From NCBI GenBank assembly GCA_038222915.1, contig JBBRHH010000072.1:1-15725 (forward strand): a stretch of DNA of 15,725 bases, read 5' to 3'. Origin of the DNA: JBBRHH01 sp038222915. GTDB lineage: Bacteria; Planctomycetota; Phycisphaerae; Tepidisphaerales; Tepidisphaeraceae. The notes under the pieces were generated by a model. That model saw only the letters and a program-made list of their open reading frames with translations, searched no databases and was not told the DNA's origin. Numbering within the stretch: the stretch's first letter is position 1; each line of letters begins with the position of its first letter. This document shows positions 1-7,617 of the stretch, one piece after another. Position numbers and translations under genes: made by a program.

Positions 1-1088
1 AACGTCAGCGGCACCAGCGGCGCAACGTGATTCTCCGCGAACCGCGCCAGATAGCGGTCATACTCCGGCGGAAAGACAAACGAGCCCTTCCGCTCCTCCA
101 GATGTCCCCAGTAGAGCTCATCACGGTCAATCGCCGCACCGGCCAGGTGGATCAGCGGCACCATGTCGGTGTTCCACCCCTGCGCGAAATGCGTCATCAC
201 CCCAAACGGCGAATCTTTCGATGTCTCAGGAGCCGGCGACAGCACCGCAAACGGAATCTCCGCCTCGGCCGTCGTGCCGTGCTCCTTCTCGGCCTGCAGC
301 TTCAACGTGAAATACCCCTTCCCACCGGCCGCGATTGCCACATCGCATTTCCCGTCAGCAAGATCTTCCTTCCCCTCTGCGATCTTCGTCTGCCAGAAGT
401 CCATCACCGTCCACGCCACCTTCGTCGCATTGCTAGTGATGTCGAACTTCACAACTTCGTTGTCGAGAAAGACATTCCCCAGCTTCTGCTGTGAATATTT
501 CACAAACAACGTTTCGACCTTCGTCCCCTTCACGACGACATCGTCGATCCACACCGTCCCCTTCGGATTCGCCGGAAAGCTCCCCTTCTCCAGAATGAAA
601 TCCATCCCTTTGGCCGGCGCGTGCCACTTGCCGTCGTTCTTACCGCCCCAGTGCTGGTACCCATCGCCGCCGTCAAACTGGTTTAATTTGATCGCCTGCC
701 ATTCGCCATCCGCCTTGAATGGCATCCGCTGCTGATGAACCTGCCCCGTTCCATCGATGAGTCGCACGCGTAGCCCGTTGGCATCGGTCGACCGCACCCA
801 GAAACTCAGCTCATGAATATCGATCGGCTGCGGAAACGGGATGCCGGTCGACACATAGACGCCGCCGCCCGTGAAGTCGCCTGACAGTCTTCCCGACGCC
901 TTCCCTTCCTTCGCCACCTTCTCGTCCCGGGCAAAGTCTCCCTTGGCGCCGGGAAACTCCTGTCCGAGATTGACGGCCGCGCCGGGCTTCGCCGATTCGA
1001 AATTCTCGATCGTGATCGAGTCGTCGGCCCGGGCAATTGTCGTCGCGAAGAACACCCACGCGATAATAAATGGCAAACACTTCATCAT
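1..1088 (-). CDS. Secreted glycoside hydrolase with N-terminal carbohydrate-binding-like domain (partial, 3' end outside window)
   Basis: I translated this frame by hand; it stays open to the left edge, giving 362 codons without a stop. Residues 1-21 are a signal peptide (hydrophobic FIIAWVFFA, then ARA before DDS). Residues about 25-188 look like a jelly-roll carbohydrate-binding domain (ENFE opening, ELSFWVRS, WIDDVVVKG closing strand). Residues about 190-285 form a second beta-sandwich. From about 293 (SPFGVMTHF, then DRDELYWGHLEERKG and YDRYLARFAENHVAPLVPL) it matches the first strands and helices of a clan-A-type TIM barrel, as in GH39- or GH5-like enzymes. The catalytic acids would lie beyond the edge, so family and substrate are open. 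It probably acts on a polysaccharide outside the cytoplasm. The ATG at 1088 overlaps the stop of the upstream oxidoreductase gene as ATGA, which supports both this start and translational coupling. A second ATG follows directly at 1085. Confidence 0.85.
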   Translation of the reverse strand, partial: MMKCLPFIIAWVFFATTIARADDSITIENFESAKPGAAVNLGQEFPGAKGDFARDEKVAKEGKASGRLSGDFTGGGVYVSTGIPFPQPIDIHELSFWVRSTDANGLRVRLIDGTGQVHQQRMPFKADGEWQAIKLNQFDGGDGYQHWGGKNDGKWHAPAKGMDFILEKGSFPANPKGTVWIDDVVVKGTKVETLFVKYSQQKLGNVFLDNEVVKFDITSNATKVAWTVMDFWQTKIAEGKEDLADGKCDVAIAAGGKGYFTLKLQAEKEHGTTAEAEIPFAVLSPAPETSKDSPFGVMTHFAQGWNTDMVPLIHLAGAAIDRDELYWGHLEERKGSFVFPPEYDRYLARFAENHVAPLVPLT

Positions 1089-2137
1089 GACCCGCTCGAT
1101 GAAAGCCGAACAACCTGCCCCGTCCGCGCCGATTCAAACGCGGCCTCAATCACACTCAGCAACCGCCGCATTTCAGGAAGCTTCACCGCCGGCTCCGCGC
1201 CGTGCAGAAGCACATCCGCGACGTTCTCATAAAAGCTCCGCCACCGGCCGGGAATCGTCGGCATCACGCGCTCGCCGTTGGCGTGGGTGATGTGCGCATA
1301 GTGTGCTTCCTCCTCGCGCGCCGCGTCGATATCCCCCGCGATCATCGCCGCCTCCTGCGGATCAATGTTATTCTTCACGAACGTCCCGGCCGGCCCCACC
1401 GCATAGAATCGAGCCTTGGGCGATCGCGTCATGCAACCCACATCACATATCGCCGTCGCCGCCCCTTCCAGTTCAACCGTGATCATCGCGTGGCTCTCCA
1501 CGTCCGACTCCGGCCAATCCGTGTGCATGCTGCAATGCACACTCTTCACCGGCTGCGGAAAAATCACAAGCAGTTGATCCAGGAGGTGCGCCCCCAGATC
1601 AAAGATCCGCCCGCCCCCCGAAGAACGCTGGCCACGCCACTTCTGCGGCGCGGGGGCGGTAAACTTCTGCCACGCCATCTCGATCCACTTCACAGAATCA
1701 GGAGGCCCGAGAACGCCGTCGGCAATCGTCTTCTTCAGCGTAAGAAAATCGCCGTCCCATCGCCGGTTGTGAAACACCGTCAGCAGCTTCCCCGTCCTCC
1801 GCGAAACCTCCATCATCGCATCACACTCGGCAACCGAAAGGCACATCACCTTGTCGGTGACCACATGCTTCCCGGCCTCCATCGCCGCAATCGCCTGCGG
1901 CCCATGCAGATGGTGCGGCGTCGCCAGCACCACCAGATCCACGGCCGGATCGGCGATCGCTTCCTCAAAGCTCTCGTAAGTGCGGCAACCCCGCTCCTGC
2001 TTCGCGCGCTCACGCACTTCCGCATCACGCGCCGCGATTCCATACAGCTTCAGGCCCGGCGTCAGACCTACCAGGTATGTATGGAAATGCTTCCCGGCAA
2101 AGCCGTATCCGATGACCGCGACATTGATCATGTTCAT
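1085..2137 (-). CDS. Gfo/Idh/MocA family NAD(P)-dependent oxidoreductase (YdgJ/YhhX-like)
   Basis: A 350-residue, full-length cytoplasmic oxidoreductase. The N-terminal Rossmann fold has GYGFAG at residues 10-15 for the dinucleotide, and ATPHHLHG follows the fourth strand. The lysine motif usually written EKP is here TDKVM, with Lys96. The C-terminal alpha/beta domain has GGGRIFDLGAHLLD (174-187), whose Asp180, His184 and Asp187 match the family's substrate-site motif. The stretch VFHNRRWDGDFLTLKK (121-136) resembles E. coli YdgJ/YhhX-type members. Family members oxidise or reduce sugars, inositols or related polyols; the substrate cannot be read from sequence. The first ATG (2137) is used here; another lies two codons on at 2131, and neither has a clear SD. 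The gene starts 27 nt after the HEAT-repeat gene and its stop overlaps the start of the glycoside hydrolase by 4 nt, so it probably acts on sugars released by that enzyme. Confidence 0.92.
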   Translation of the reverse strand: MNMINVAVIGYGFAGKHFHTYLVGLTPGLKLYGIAARDAEVRERAKQERGCRTYESFEEAIADPAVDLVVLATPHHLHGPQAIAAMEAGKHVVTDKVMCLSVAECDAMMEVSRRTGKLLTVFHNRRWDGDFLTLKKTIADGVLGPPDSVKWIEMAWQKFTAPAPQKWRGQRSSGGGRIFDLGAHLLDQLLVIFPQPVKSVHCSMHTDWPESDVESHAMITVELEGAATAICDVGCMTRSPKARFYAVGPAGTFVKNNIDPQEAAMIAGDIDAAREEEAHYAHITHANGERVMPTIPGRWRSFYENVADVLLHGAEPAVKLPEMRRLLSVIEAAFESARTGQVVRLSSSGS

Positions 2138-2164
2138 AGGCGTGGAAGTTTACGTTGAAATGTG

Positions 2165-3157
2165 TCAGTTCAACATTTCATGGCCAAGGATCGCAATGAA
2201 AAACGCGCAGGCCAGACAGCCAACCAGGAGAAAAATCCGCTCGACCCATCGGCTGGGCCGACGGCGCACACAAACCATGACGCCGATGTACAGACCGATG
2301 CACGCCGGAATCATGCCAATCAAATCGAGCCGGTGTGTCTGCGATGGAGTAGAGTTCGGGTTCGCGCTGTGTTGCGCAATCGCAATCGCCAGGATCCACG
2401 GAAGCTCGAACACGGCCGCGACGAGTGGAACGATTGTGACCGGATTGAACGACCTTGGAACAGGCGGCATCCCCGCTGGAATCTCCGGAGGCGTCGGCCC
2501 GATGCCAGCCGCGCTGTTCAGCTCCACCAAGGGGCACAATTGCCGGATTGCCACGGCCGCCAGATCACCCACCCGCAGCGTCGCGCCGCGCTCATCCTGC
2601 TGACAAAGTTGCGTGTCGTCGCCCCGCAACATCTCCAGATGCCCGATCGCGTGCGGATCTCCCAGATCCCCCAGCGCCTGAATCGCGTCCGACCGAAACT
2701 CCGGCACCGCCAGGCACTCAACAATCTTCGCAAACGCCCGCACATCGCGCAGCCGCCCCAGCGACCGAATCGCCGCGATCCGCACCCGCAGTTCAGGCCT
2801 CCGCTGCAAAACGTCCAACAGCGCCGGCACGTAAAAAGGATCATCAATACTCAGCGCAACCCTCTCGGCCATCGCCATCCGCGGATGGCCCAACAACGCC
2901 AGCCAAACCCGTCGACCTTCCTCAGGCCCCGCAATGTGTTCAACGCCCCACGCCGCGCTCATCGCCGTCCACGGATCCTGCTCCGTCTGCAATGACGCTT
3001 CAAATATCTCCAGCGCCTCCGCATGAATCGCAGAGTCCTTCCGCGCCTCGTTTAGCAGCGACTGCATAGCGCCGCCGCGAATCTCCTGCGATGGCGAAAG
3101 AAGTTCCTGCCGGATCTGCTGAAGATTAAATTTCCCGCTTCGGGAAAACGCAGTCAT
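2165..3157 (-). CDS. HEAT-repeat protein with three C-terminal membrane helices
   Basis: A predicted 330-residue protein. Residues about 10-205 are helical and repeat-like, with HEAT/PBS-type units such as VRIAAIRSLGRLRD and FRSDAIQALGDLGDPHAIGHL. After a proline-rich linker (IGPTPPEIPAGMPPVP) come three hydrophobic segments: around VPLVAAVFELPWILAIAIA, LIGMIPACIGLYIGVMVCV and IFLLVGCLACAFFIAILG. The layout suggests a cytoplasmic protein-interaction domain anchored in the inner membrane. HEAT repeats act as scaffolds and no enzymatic motif is visible, so I assign no function. The ATG at 3157 is chosen because the next in-frame start upstream is a TTG at 3214 with no SD and an unlikely leader; neither start has a clear SD. 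It is the first gene of a probable minus-strand unit, 27 nt before the oxidoreductase gene, and is divergent from the esterase gene across 118 nt that should hold both promoters. Confidence 0.8.
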   Translation of the reverse strand: MTAFSRSGKFNLQQIRQELLSPSQEIRGGAMQSLLNEARKDSAIHAEALEIFEASLQTEQDPWTAMSAAWGVEHIAGPEEGRRVWLALLGHPRMAMAERVALSIDDPFYVPALLDVLQRRPELRVRIAAIRSLGRLRDVRAFAKIVECLAVPEFRSDAIQALGDLGDPHAIGHLEMLRGDDTQLCQQDERGATLRVGDLAAVAIRQLCPLVELNSAAGIGPTPPEIPAGMPPVPRSFNPVTIVPLVAAVFELPWILAIAIAQHSANPNSTPSQTHRLDLIGMIPACIGLYIGVMVCVRRRPSRWVERIFLLVGCLACAFFIAILGHEMLN

Positions 3158-3275
3158 CGCCGGCAATATACCGTCGACTGCCCGCAATGAACGAACGCGC
3201 CCATGAATCAACAAAACCGCCGCCCTACACTACGTCAAAATCAGACCGCCCCCGTTACCCAGACGTTGGAGACCC

Positions 3276-4592
3276 ATGCACCATCGAATAACAAAACCGT
3301 TCATCGCACTCATCCTCTTCTTCATCGCCGCCCCGGCCTCCGCCCAGCAACTCACCATCACCCAGACCAATCCCACCGGCGTCTACGACATCAAGCAGCC
3401 CATCGAATGGACCATCAAAGTCACCGGCAAATCGAACACTCCCACCACACAGGCCACCTACATCCTCAAAAAGAACGGCCTCGCCGAAATATCCCACGGC
3501 AACCTCGACCTCGCCTCCGGCAGCGCCGTCCTCCAGGCCTCCCTCGATGAACCCGGCAACCTGCTGGCGGAGATAAAATTTAAGAATGGCGACAAAGAAA
3601 TGAACACCGCCGCCGGCGCAGTCATCGCCCCCGACAAGCTTCAGCCCTCCGCAAAACCGCCGGAAGATTTCGACGCCTTCTGGAAAGCCAAACTCGAAGA
3701 GCTCAGCGCCATCCCCGTCAACCCAAAGCTCGAACCGGCCGACTCCGGCAAACCCACCGTCGACTATTTCAAAGTCCAGCTCGACAACATCCACGACAGC
3801 CATATCTTCGGCCAGCTCGCCAAGCCCAAACGCGAAGGTAAATTTCCCGCACTCCTCATTGTCCAATGGGCCGGCGTCTACGGCCTGCCCAAAAGCAACG
3901 TCGTCGGCCGCGCCGAGGCTGGTTGGCTTTGCCTGAACGTCATGGCCCACGATCTCCCCTTCGACCAGACCGAAGACTTCTACAAAAACGCCGGCAACAC
4001 GACCCTCAAAAACTATATGGCCATCGGCAACGACGACCGCAACAAGAGCTACTTCCTGCGCATGTACCTCTCCTGCTTTCGAGCGGCCGACTACCTCGCG
4101 ACCCGCGACGACTGGGACGGCAAAACGCTCGTCGTCATGGGCACCAGCCAGGGCGGCCAGCAATCCTTCATCACCGCCGCCCTCAATCCCAAGGTGACGG
4201 CGATGCTAGCCAACGTCCCCGGCGGCTGCGACATCACCGCCCCCGCCATCGGGCGCGCTGCGGGTTTCCCCTACTGGGCCGATCGCGCCAAGTGGGACAA
4301 AAACGAAAAGATCCTCCAGACCGGCCGCTACTACGACGTCGCCAACTTCACCCCGCGCATCAAATGCCCCGCCCTCGTCAGCCTCGGCCTCATCGACACC
4401 ACCTGCCCACCCGCCGGCGTACTCGCCGCCGCCAACCAACTCAAAGGCCCAAAGGAAATCCTCATCCTGCCCGGCTCCGATCATCAGGGCGTAAATAACA
4501 GCCAAGCCCCGTACTGGAAAAGGTCAGAGGAATGGCTTAAATCGCTGGCGGCAGGAAAGGAACCGCCCGCAGAAAAAGCGGACGTCCGATGA
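3276..4592 (+). CDS. Secreted acetyl xylan esterase-like alpha/beta hydrolase (AXE1 superfamily)
   Basis: A 438-residue protein with a signal peptide (hydrophobic FIALILFFIAAPASA, predicted cut after residue 24 before QQL). Residues about 25-125 form a beta-rich domain (LTITQTNPTGVYDIKQPIEW) often found before the catalytic domain in planctomycete esterases. The AXE1-type domain opens with DFDAFWKAKLEEL. The nucleophile is Ser291 in GTSQGG; Asp374 in GLIDTTCPP and His403 in GSDHQG complete the triad. Members deacetylate xylan or other acetylated sugars, so an extracellular or periplasmic O-deacetylase is the best guess. The canonical CE7 RGQG motif is not visible and the His is followed by Gln rather than Glu, so the substrate may differ. 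The ATG has a modest SD (GGAG, 4 nt away). The gene is divergent from the HEAT gene and ends 19 nt from the end of the convergent DUF3160 gene. Confidence 0.88.
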   Translation: MHHRITKPFIALILFFIAAPASAQQLTITQTNPTGVYDIKQPIEWTIKVTGKSNTPTTQATYILKKNGLAEISHGNLDLASGSAVLQASLDEPGNLLAEIKFKNGDKEMNTAAGAVIAPDKLQPSAKPPEDFDAFWKAKLEELSAIPVNPKLEPADSGKPTVDYFKVQLDNIHDSHIFGQLAKPKREGKFPALLIVQWAGVYGLPKSNVVGRAEAGWLCLNVMAHDLPFDQTEDFYKNAGNTTLKNYMAIGNDDRNKSYFLRMYLSCFRAADYLATRDDWDGKTLVVMGTSQGGQQSFITAALNPKVTAMLANVPGGCDITAPAIGRAAGFPYWADRAKWDKNEKILQTGRYYDVANFTPRIKCPALVSLGLIDTTCPPAGVLAAANQLKGPKEILILPGSDHQGVNNSQAPYWKRSEEWLKSLAAGKEPPAEKADVR

Positions 4593-4611
4593 GCAAACGG
4601 CGGCGATAAAA

Positions 4612-6837
4612 TCACCGGCGTGGCGTGGTCTCCGCTTTCCCGGACAACCAATCGGGCGGCGCGGGATGGTCCTTTCCATCGAGCAGCGCCTTCCACTCAC
4701 CGTCATCCAGCCGGCTATCGTGTACAAATTCGTAGTATGGCAAAACCGCGCCACGGCAGAGGACTTCCTCGCCGTTGTGAGGGTACAGAATGTAGAGGGC
4801 GCGCGGCCGTCCGACGCCCACCTCCAGAAACTGGCCGCGCCCCGGGTTGGAAAAGACGTCCACGACGCGCGGCGCATCGTCTCGTGGATGTTGATACGAC
4901 GTACCCTGATAAAACATGATCTGGCCGAGCGTGTGTCCGAAACTTCGGATAAAGGATTCCTCATCAACCGTGAAATCAACGCCACGCAGTTGCTTCTGTG
5001 ATAGGGCTTCCAGACGCCGGCAGACCCGACCTAACTGCCGCCAATTCGGTTCGACTTCCGTCTCGAGTTCCCGCATGCACTGCCGCAACGCTGGTTTTTT
5101 GGGTTCCACGCCTTTGTCGAAGTCATCGGCCGTCGTACGAAGCACGGCGATATGAAGTGCGCGCCCGCGCGCCTCGTCTGGCTCATCCAGATATCCCGTG
5201 GCTGCCACGAGCCATCGAAGGTTGTCCCACCCGATCTGTTCCGTTTTGGCGATCTCGTCCACAATCGAATCTGCGTCGGCGGCGGGGTCGGCGTACTCAA
5301 AAGAATCCGCGATCCGGCGAAGCAGCGCCGCCATGTGCGCGCAATCCGTCTGGAAAGCGCCCATGCCCCGCAATGCGTCCTCGGTATTCTCCACAAGCCG
5401 CGCCATCCGGCTGAAGAACTCGGGCGCTGGCTCGACAAAACCCGCCGGCTGACGGGATGCACCAAGAAACAGCACATTCTCCTTCGCCTGAAGCACCCAG
5501 GTGTGCCGCATCTGCGCCCAGCCGCCCAGCACGCTCTGGCAGCTTTTGACCTTCCATGCCTGCGACGAGAAGACGCGTGGCGCATCCTTGTCGGGCTCTT
5601 CGAGCAGCGCCGCGAGACACTGCAGATATTGTTGATAGAGCGCGGTTCCCTTGAACAACGGGCGGCTCTTGTCGATCTGCTTCAGCACGGCCTCGCGATT
5701 CCTGGCCGGCAGCATCGCCCGTGCTTCGGCCGATCCAAGCGCCGCGCAAAGTTCCAATCCCGCGGGAAAGGCCGCGCCAGGCTGCCCCTGCGTCGTGCGC
5801 TGAAAAAGCACCGCGTCAGGCAGTCGACAAGGGCTCAGGATGCGAAATGCGATCTCCGCGACACCATCATCAGAAGGCAACAGCGCCAGCTGATCGTTGA
5901 TCTCAGGCTGGCCGCCGCCAAGTGGCCTCTTCGCCAGAAACTCACGCGTAATACGTAAGAAGTCAGCTGAATAATCGCGACTGGAATAACTTTGCGCGTC
6001 TTCCGCGGCCGCCTTCAAGTCCCAGCCATCGCTCGTGCCCAGCAACTGATGCCGGCCATCAATGATCTTGTCGAAATCCTCCCGCGTGTTGTTCTCGAAG
6101 TGCCATGCAATATTACCAATCATCAGCATGGACAGCAGTTCCTCCTCCTTCGCAACACGAAACGGAATCGCTTCCAGCCATGCAACAGCCCGGAAGTAGC
6201 GGGTCAGATCTTCCCGTCGCTGGTAAAATCCACGCACTTTAAATCGCGTGTAGTCGATCTCCAGAAATCCCGGATCCCGTTCGCCCAGCCAGGCAGGCTT
6301 GCCGTGCCCCTCGGCGGCAACAATCCTCTTCACCTCGGCATCGATAATCTCATTGAGCGGCCCCTCGGCCTCGAGCTTGTCCTCCCCGAATAGCCGTAAC
6401 GCAATCCCGACGACCGCGCGAGCGCGGAGTGTTGCGGCCGCGATCAGCTTCGCATCGCCTTTCGCTTTCTTGTCGGTCGGCTTCAGCTCCTTCCACAGTT
6501 GCCGCACGATCCCTGGCAGACGCCTGGCATTCGCGGATTCCAGCCGCGCGACCGATTCCTCATACAGCACGTGAAACGCGTTCAGTACCGAATCGGAGGT
6601 AATGAAATACGGAATGTCCCCGCCCTCATACGCCTTGAATACCTGCGTAAAACTTTGGTCCGTGATAATCAGCTGATCCTTGCGCACAACCTCGACCTGA
6701 GCAGTGGTCAGGGAAGCCCGCGTGGCCGCCAGATCCCAGCGGTAGCCAGGGGATGGATAGACCATCCGATCCCGCCCCAACGCGATCGCGCATAGCCCCA
6801 GGCACACGCTGACAATCACCAGCCTCGAATGGCCCAA
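4612..6837 (-). CDS. Secreted DUF3160 family protein
   Basis: A 741-residue protein. Residues 1-21 look like a signal peptide (LVIVSVCLGLCAIALG). The rest fits DUF3160: near the N-terminus, FTQVFKAYEGGDIPYFITSDS and LNAFHVLYEESVARLE; near the C-terminus, VDEESFIRSFGHTL and the closing VLPYYEFVHDSRLDDGEWKALL. DUF3160 proteins occur in many bacteria and archaea and have no established activity; the export signal places this one outside the cytoplasm. The start is a TTG at 6837. It is chosen because GAGGAGG sits 5 nt upstream and because it leads straight into the signal peptide. The gene converges on the esterase gene with a 19-nt gap. It lies 153 nt downstream of the dCTP deaminase gene, on the same strand, with no obvious terminator between them. 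Confidence 0.9.
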   Translation of the reverse strand: MGHSRLVIVSVCLGLCAIALGRDRMVYPSPGYRWDLAATRASLTTAQVEVVRKDQLIITDQSFTQVFKAYEGGDIPYFITSDSVLNAFHVLYEESVARLESANARRLPGIVRQLWKELKPTDKKAKGDAKLIAAATLRARAVVGIALRLFGEDKLEAEGPLNEIIDAEVKRIVAAEGHGKPAWLGERDPGFLEIDYTRFKVRGFYQRREDLTRYFRAVAWLEAIPFRVAKEEELLSMLMIGNIAWHFENNTREDFDKIIDGRHQLLGTSDGWDLKAAAEDAQSYSSRDYSADFLRITREFLAKRPLGGGQPEINDQLALLPSDDGVAEIAFRILSPCRLPDAVLFQRTTQGQPGAAFPAGLELCAALGSAEARAMLPARNREAVLKQIDKSRPLFKGTALYQQYLQCLAALLEEPDKDAPRVFSSQAWKVKSCQSVLGGWAQMRHTWVLQAKENVLFLGASRQPAGFVEPAPEFFSRMARLVENTEDALRGMGAFQTDCAHMAALLRRIADSFEYADPAADADSIVDEIAKTEQIGWDNLRWLVAATGYLDEPDEARGRALHIAVLRTTADDFDKGVEPKKPALRQCMRELETEVEPNWRQLGRVCRRLEALSQKQLRGVDFTVDEESFIRSFGHTLGQIMFYQGTSYQHPRDDAPRVVDVFSNPGRGQFLEVGVGRPRALYILYPHNGEEVLCRGAVLPYYEFVHDSRLDDGEWKALLDGKDHPAPPDWLSGKAETTPRR

Positions 6838-6842
6838 CGATT

Positions 6843-6849
6843 CCTCCTC
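6843..6849 (-). promoter_or_regulatory. Strong Shine-Dalgarno deciding a TTG start
   Basis: On the minus strand this reads GAGGAGG, followed by 5 nt (AATCG) and then TTG. It is the strongest ribosome-binding site in the window and is the reason for accepting TTG at 6837 as the start of the DUF3160 gene. Confidence 0.8.
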
Positions 6850-6990
6850 GCAAGAAAGCGCATCATACCCGATCAGCGGTCAGCCCCCGCTCATCGCCCC
6901 AGATAGTCGTTGGTTCATCGAAGCGTGCGGCCGATTGGAGTAGTTCCGTTCATCGGACCATCTTTGCCTGGTCGGTGAACTGCTCGACGA

Positions 6991-7617
6991 TCAGGGAGCA
7001 GCCGCGCCGCCGACGTTTCGTTGTCCAATGGTCGTCGATCCGGATTTGGCCATGCTGACTTTCGGAATACTTGAAATCGTCGCTACCGTGATCTGTGCGA
7101 TGACGTCATCCTCTTCCAGAACAACGTCAAAAGGACCGAAGTTAGCGATCTCCAGCGTCACCTGTCCCGCCCAGCCGGCATGAATTGTCGGCGCGGTGAA
7201 GTGAACGATCACCCCGGTTCTCGCGCTTCGTGTGCTTTTGCCATCAATAAACAGGATGAGATCCGCTTCGTCTTTCGGTGTACCGACGACCTCTTTGGTT
7301 TGCCACAATACGAATCCATATGGCCGCAGAATAATCTGGTTGTCTCTTCGAAAGACCTTCTCATCCTTGTTCCGCGGAACAGGCGCGTGGTAGAGCTTGG
7401 ACATCTTCCCATAGTCCGTTTTACTTATGCGCATCTCCGCTTCGGGAAATGCATGCTCACGATTATGCACCTTATACTTTTCTATGTCCCAGACTTTCGC
7501 CTGCTCGACCGCGTCCAAGTGGAGGTCGATCGATGTGGGTCCGATCTTCGTGGGCGGTTCGACGATCAGTCGGCCGCACTTAATGGCATATTCCATTTCA
7601 CGGTCAGAGAGATACAT
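6991..7617 (-). CDS. dCTP deaminase / dUTPase-family protein
   Basis: A 208-residue protein, close to the usual length of about 190-200 for dCTP deaminases, which convert dCTP to dUTP as homotrimers. The N-terminus MYLSDREMEYAI matches the family's M-x-L-S/C-D-R-D/E-I opening, which favours ATG 7617 over ATG 7623. IGPTSIDLHL (25-34) matches the conserved SIDLRL strand. The core motif is GKSTRSARTG (126-135), then VHFTAPTIHAGWAGQVTLEI (138-157), with Glu156 in the position of the E. coli catalytic Glu138 and Arg133 matching Arg115. Compared with the E. coli GRSSLxRLG loop, this loop appears one residue longer. The gene overlaps the upstream 104-residue gene by 14 nt, implying coupled translation. 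Its GC content (about 43-53% on lines I counted) is clearly below its neighbours. It could be a housekeeping pyrimidine enzyme, a phage-derived copy or a nucleotide-depleting defence enzyme; sequence alone does not decide. Confidence 0.85.
   Translation of the reverse strand: MYLSDREMEYAIKCGRLIVEPPTKIGPTSIDLHLDAVEQAKVWDIEKYKVHNREHAFPEAEMRISKTDYGKMSKLYHAPVPRNKDEKVFRRDNQIILRPYGFVLWQTKEVVGTPKDEADLILFIDGKSTRSARTGVIVHFTAPTIHAGWAGQVTLEIANFGPFDVVLEEDDVIAQITVATISSIPKVSMAKSGSTTIGQRNVGGAAAP

Noticed and set aside
1202..2158. Plus-strand open frame of 318 codons opposite the oxidoreductase gene
   Set aside because: It is His/Arg-rich shadow translation; the minus-strand frame carries all Gfo/Idh/MocA motifs.
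3255..4163. Minus-strand open frame of 302 codons opposite the esterase gene
   Set aside because: It is low-complexity Gly/Val/Asp/Glu composition, antisense to a protein with a signal peptide and an intact catalytic triad.
6838..6990. Spacer between the dCTP deaminase and DUF3160 genes, checked for tRNA, small ORF or terminator
   Set aside because: It holds only a 5-bp stem (AGCGG 6875-6879 / CCGCT 6887-6891) with no T-run and no tRNA-like features. Apart from the SD of the DUF3160 gene I see nothing supported.
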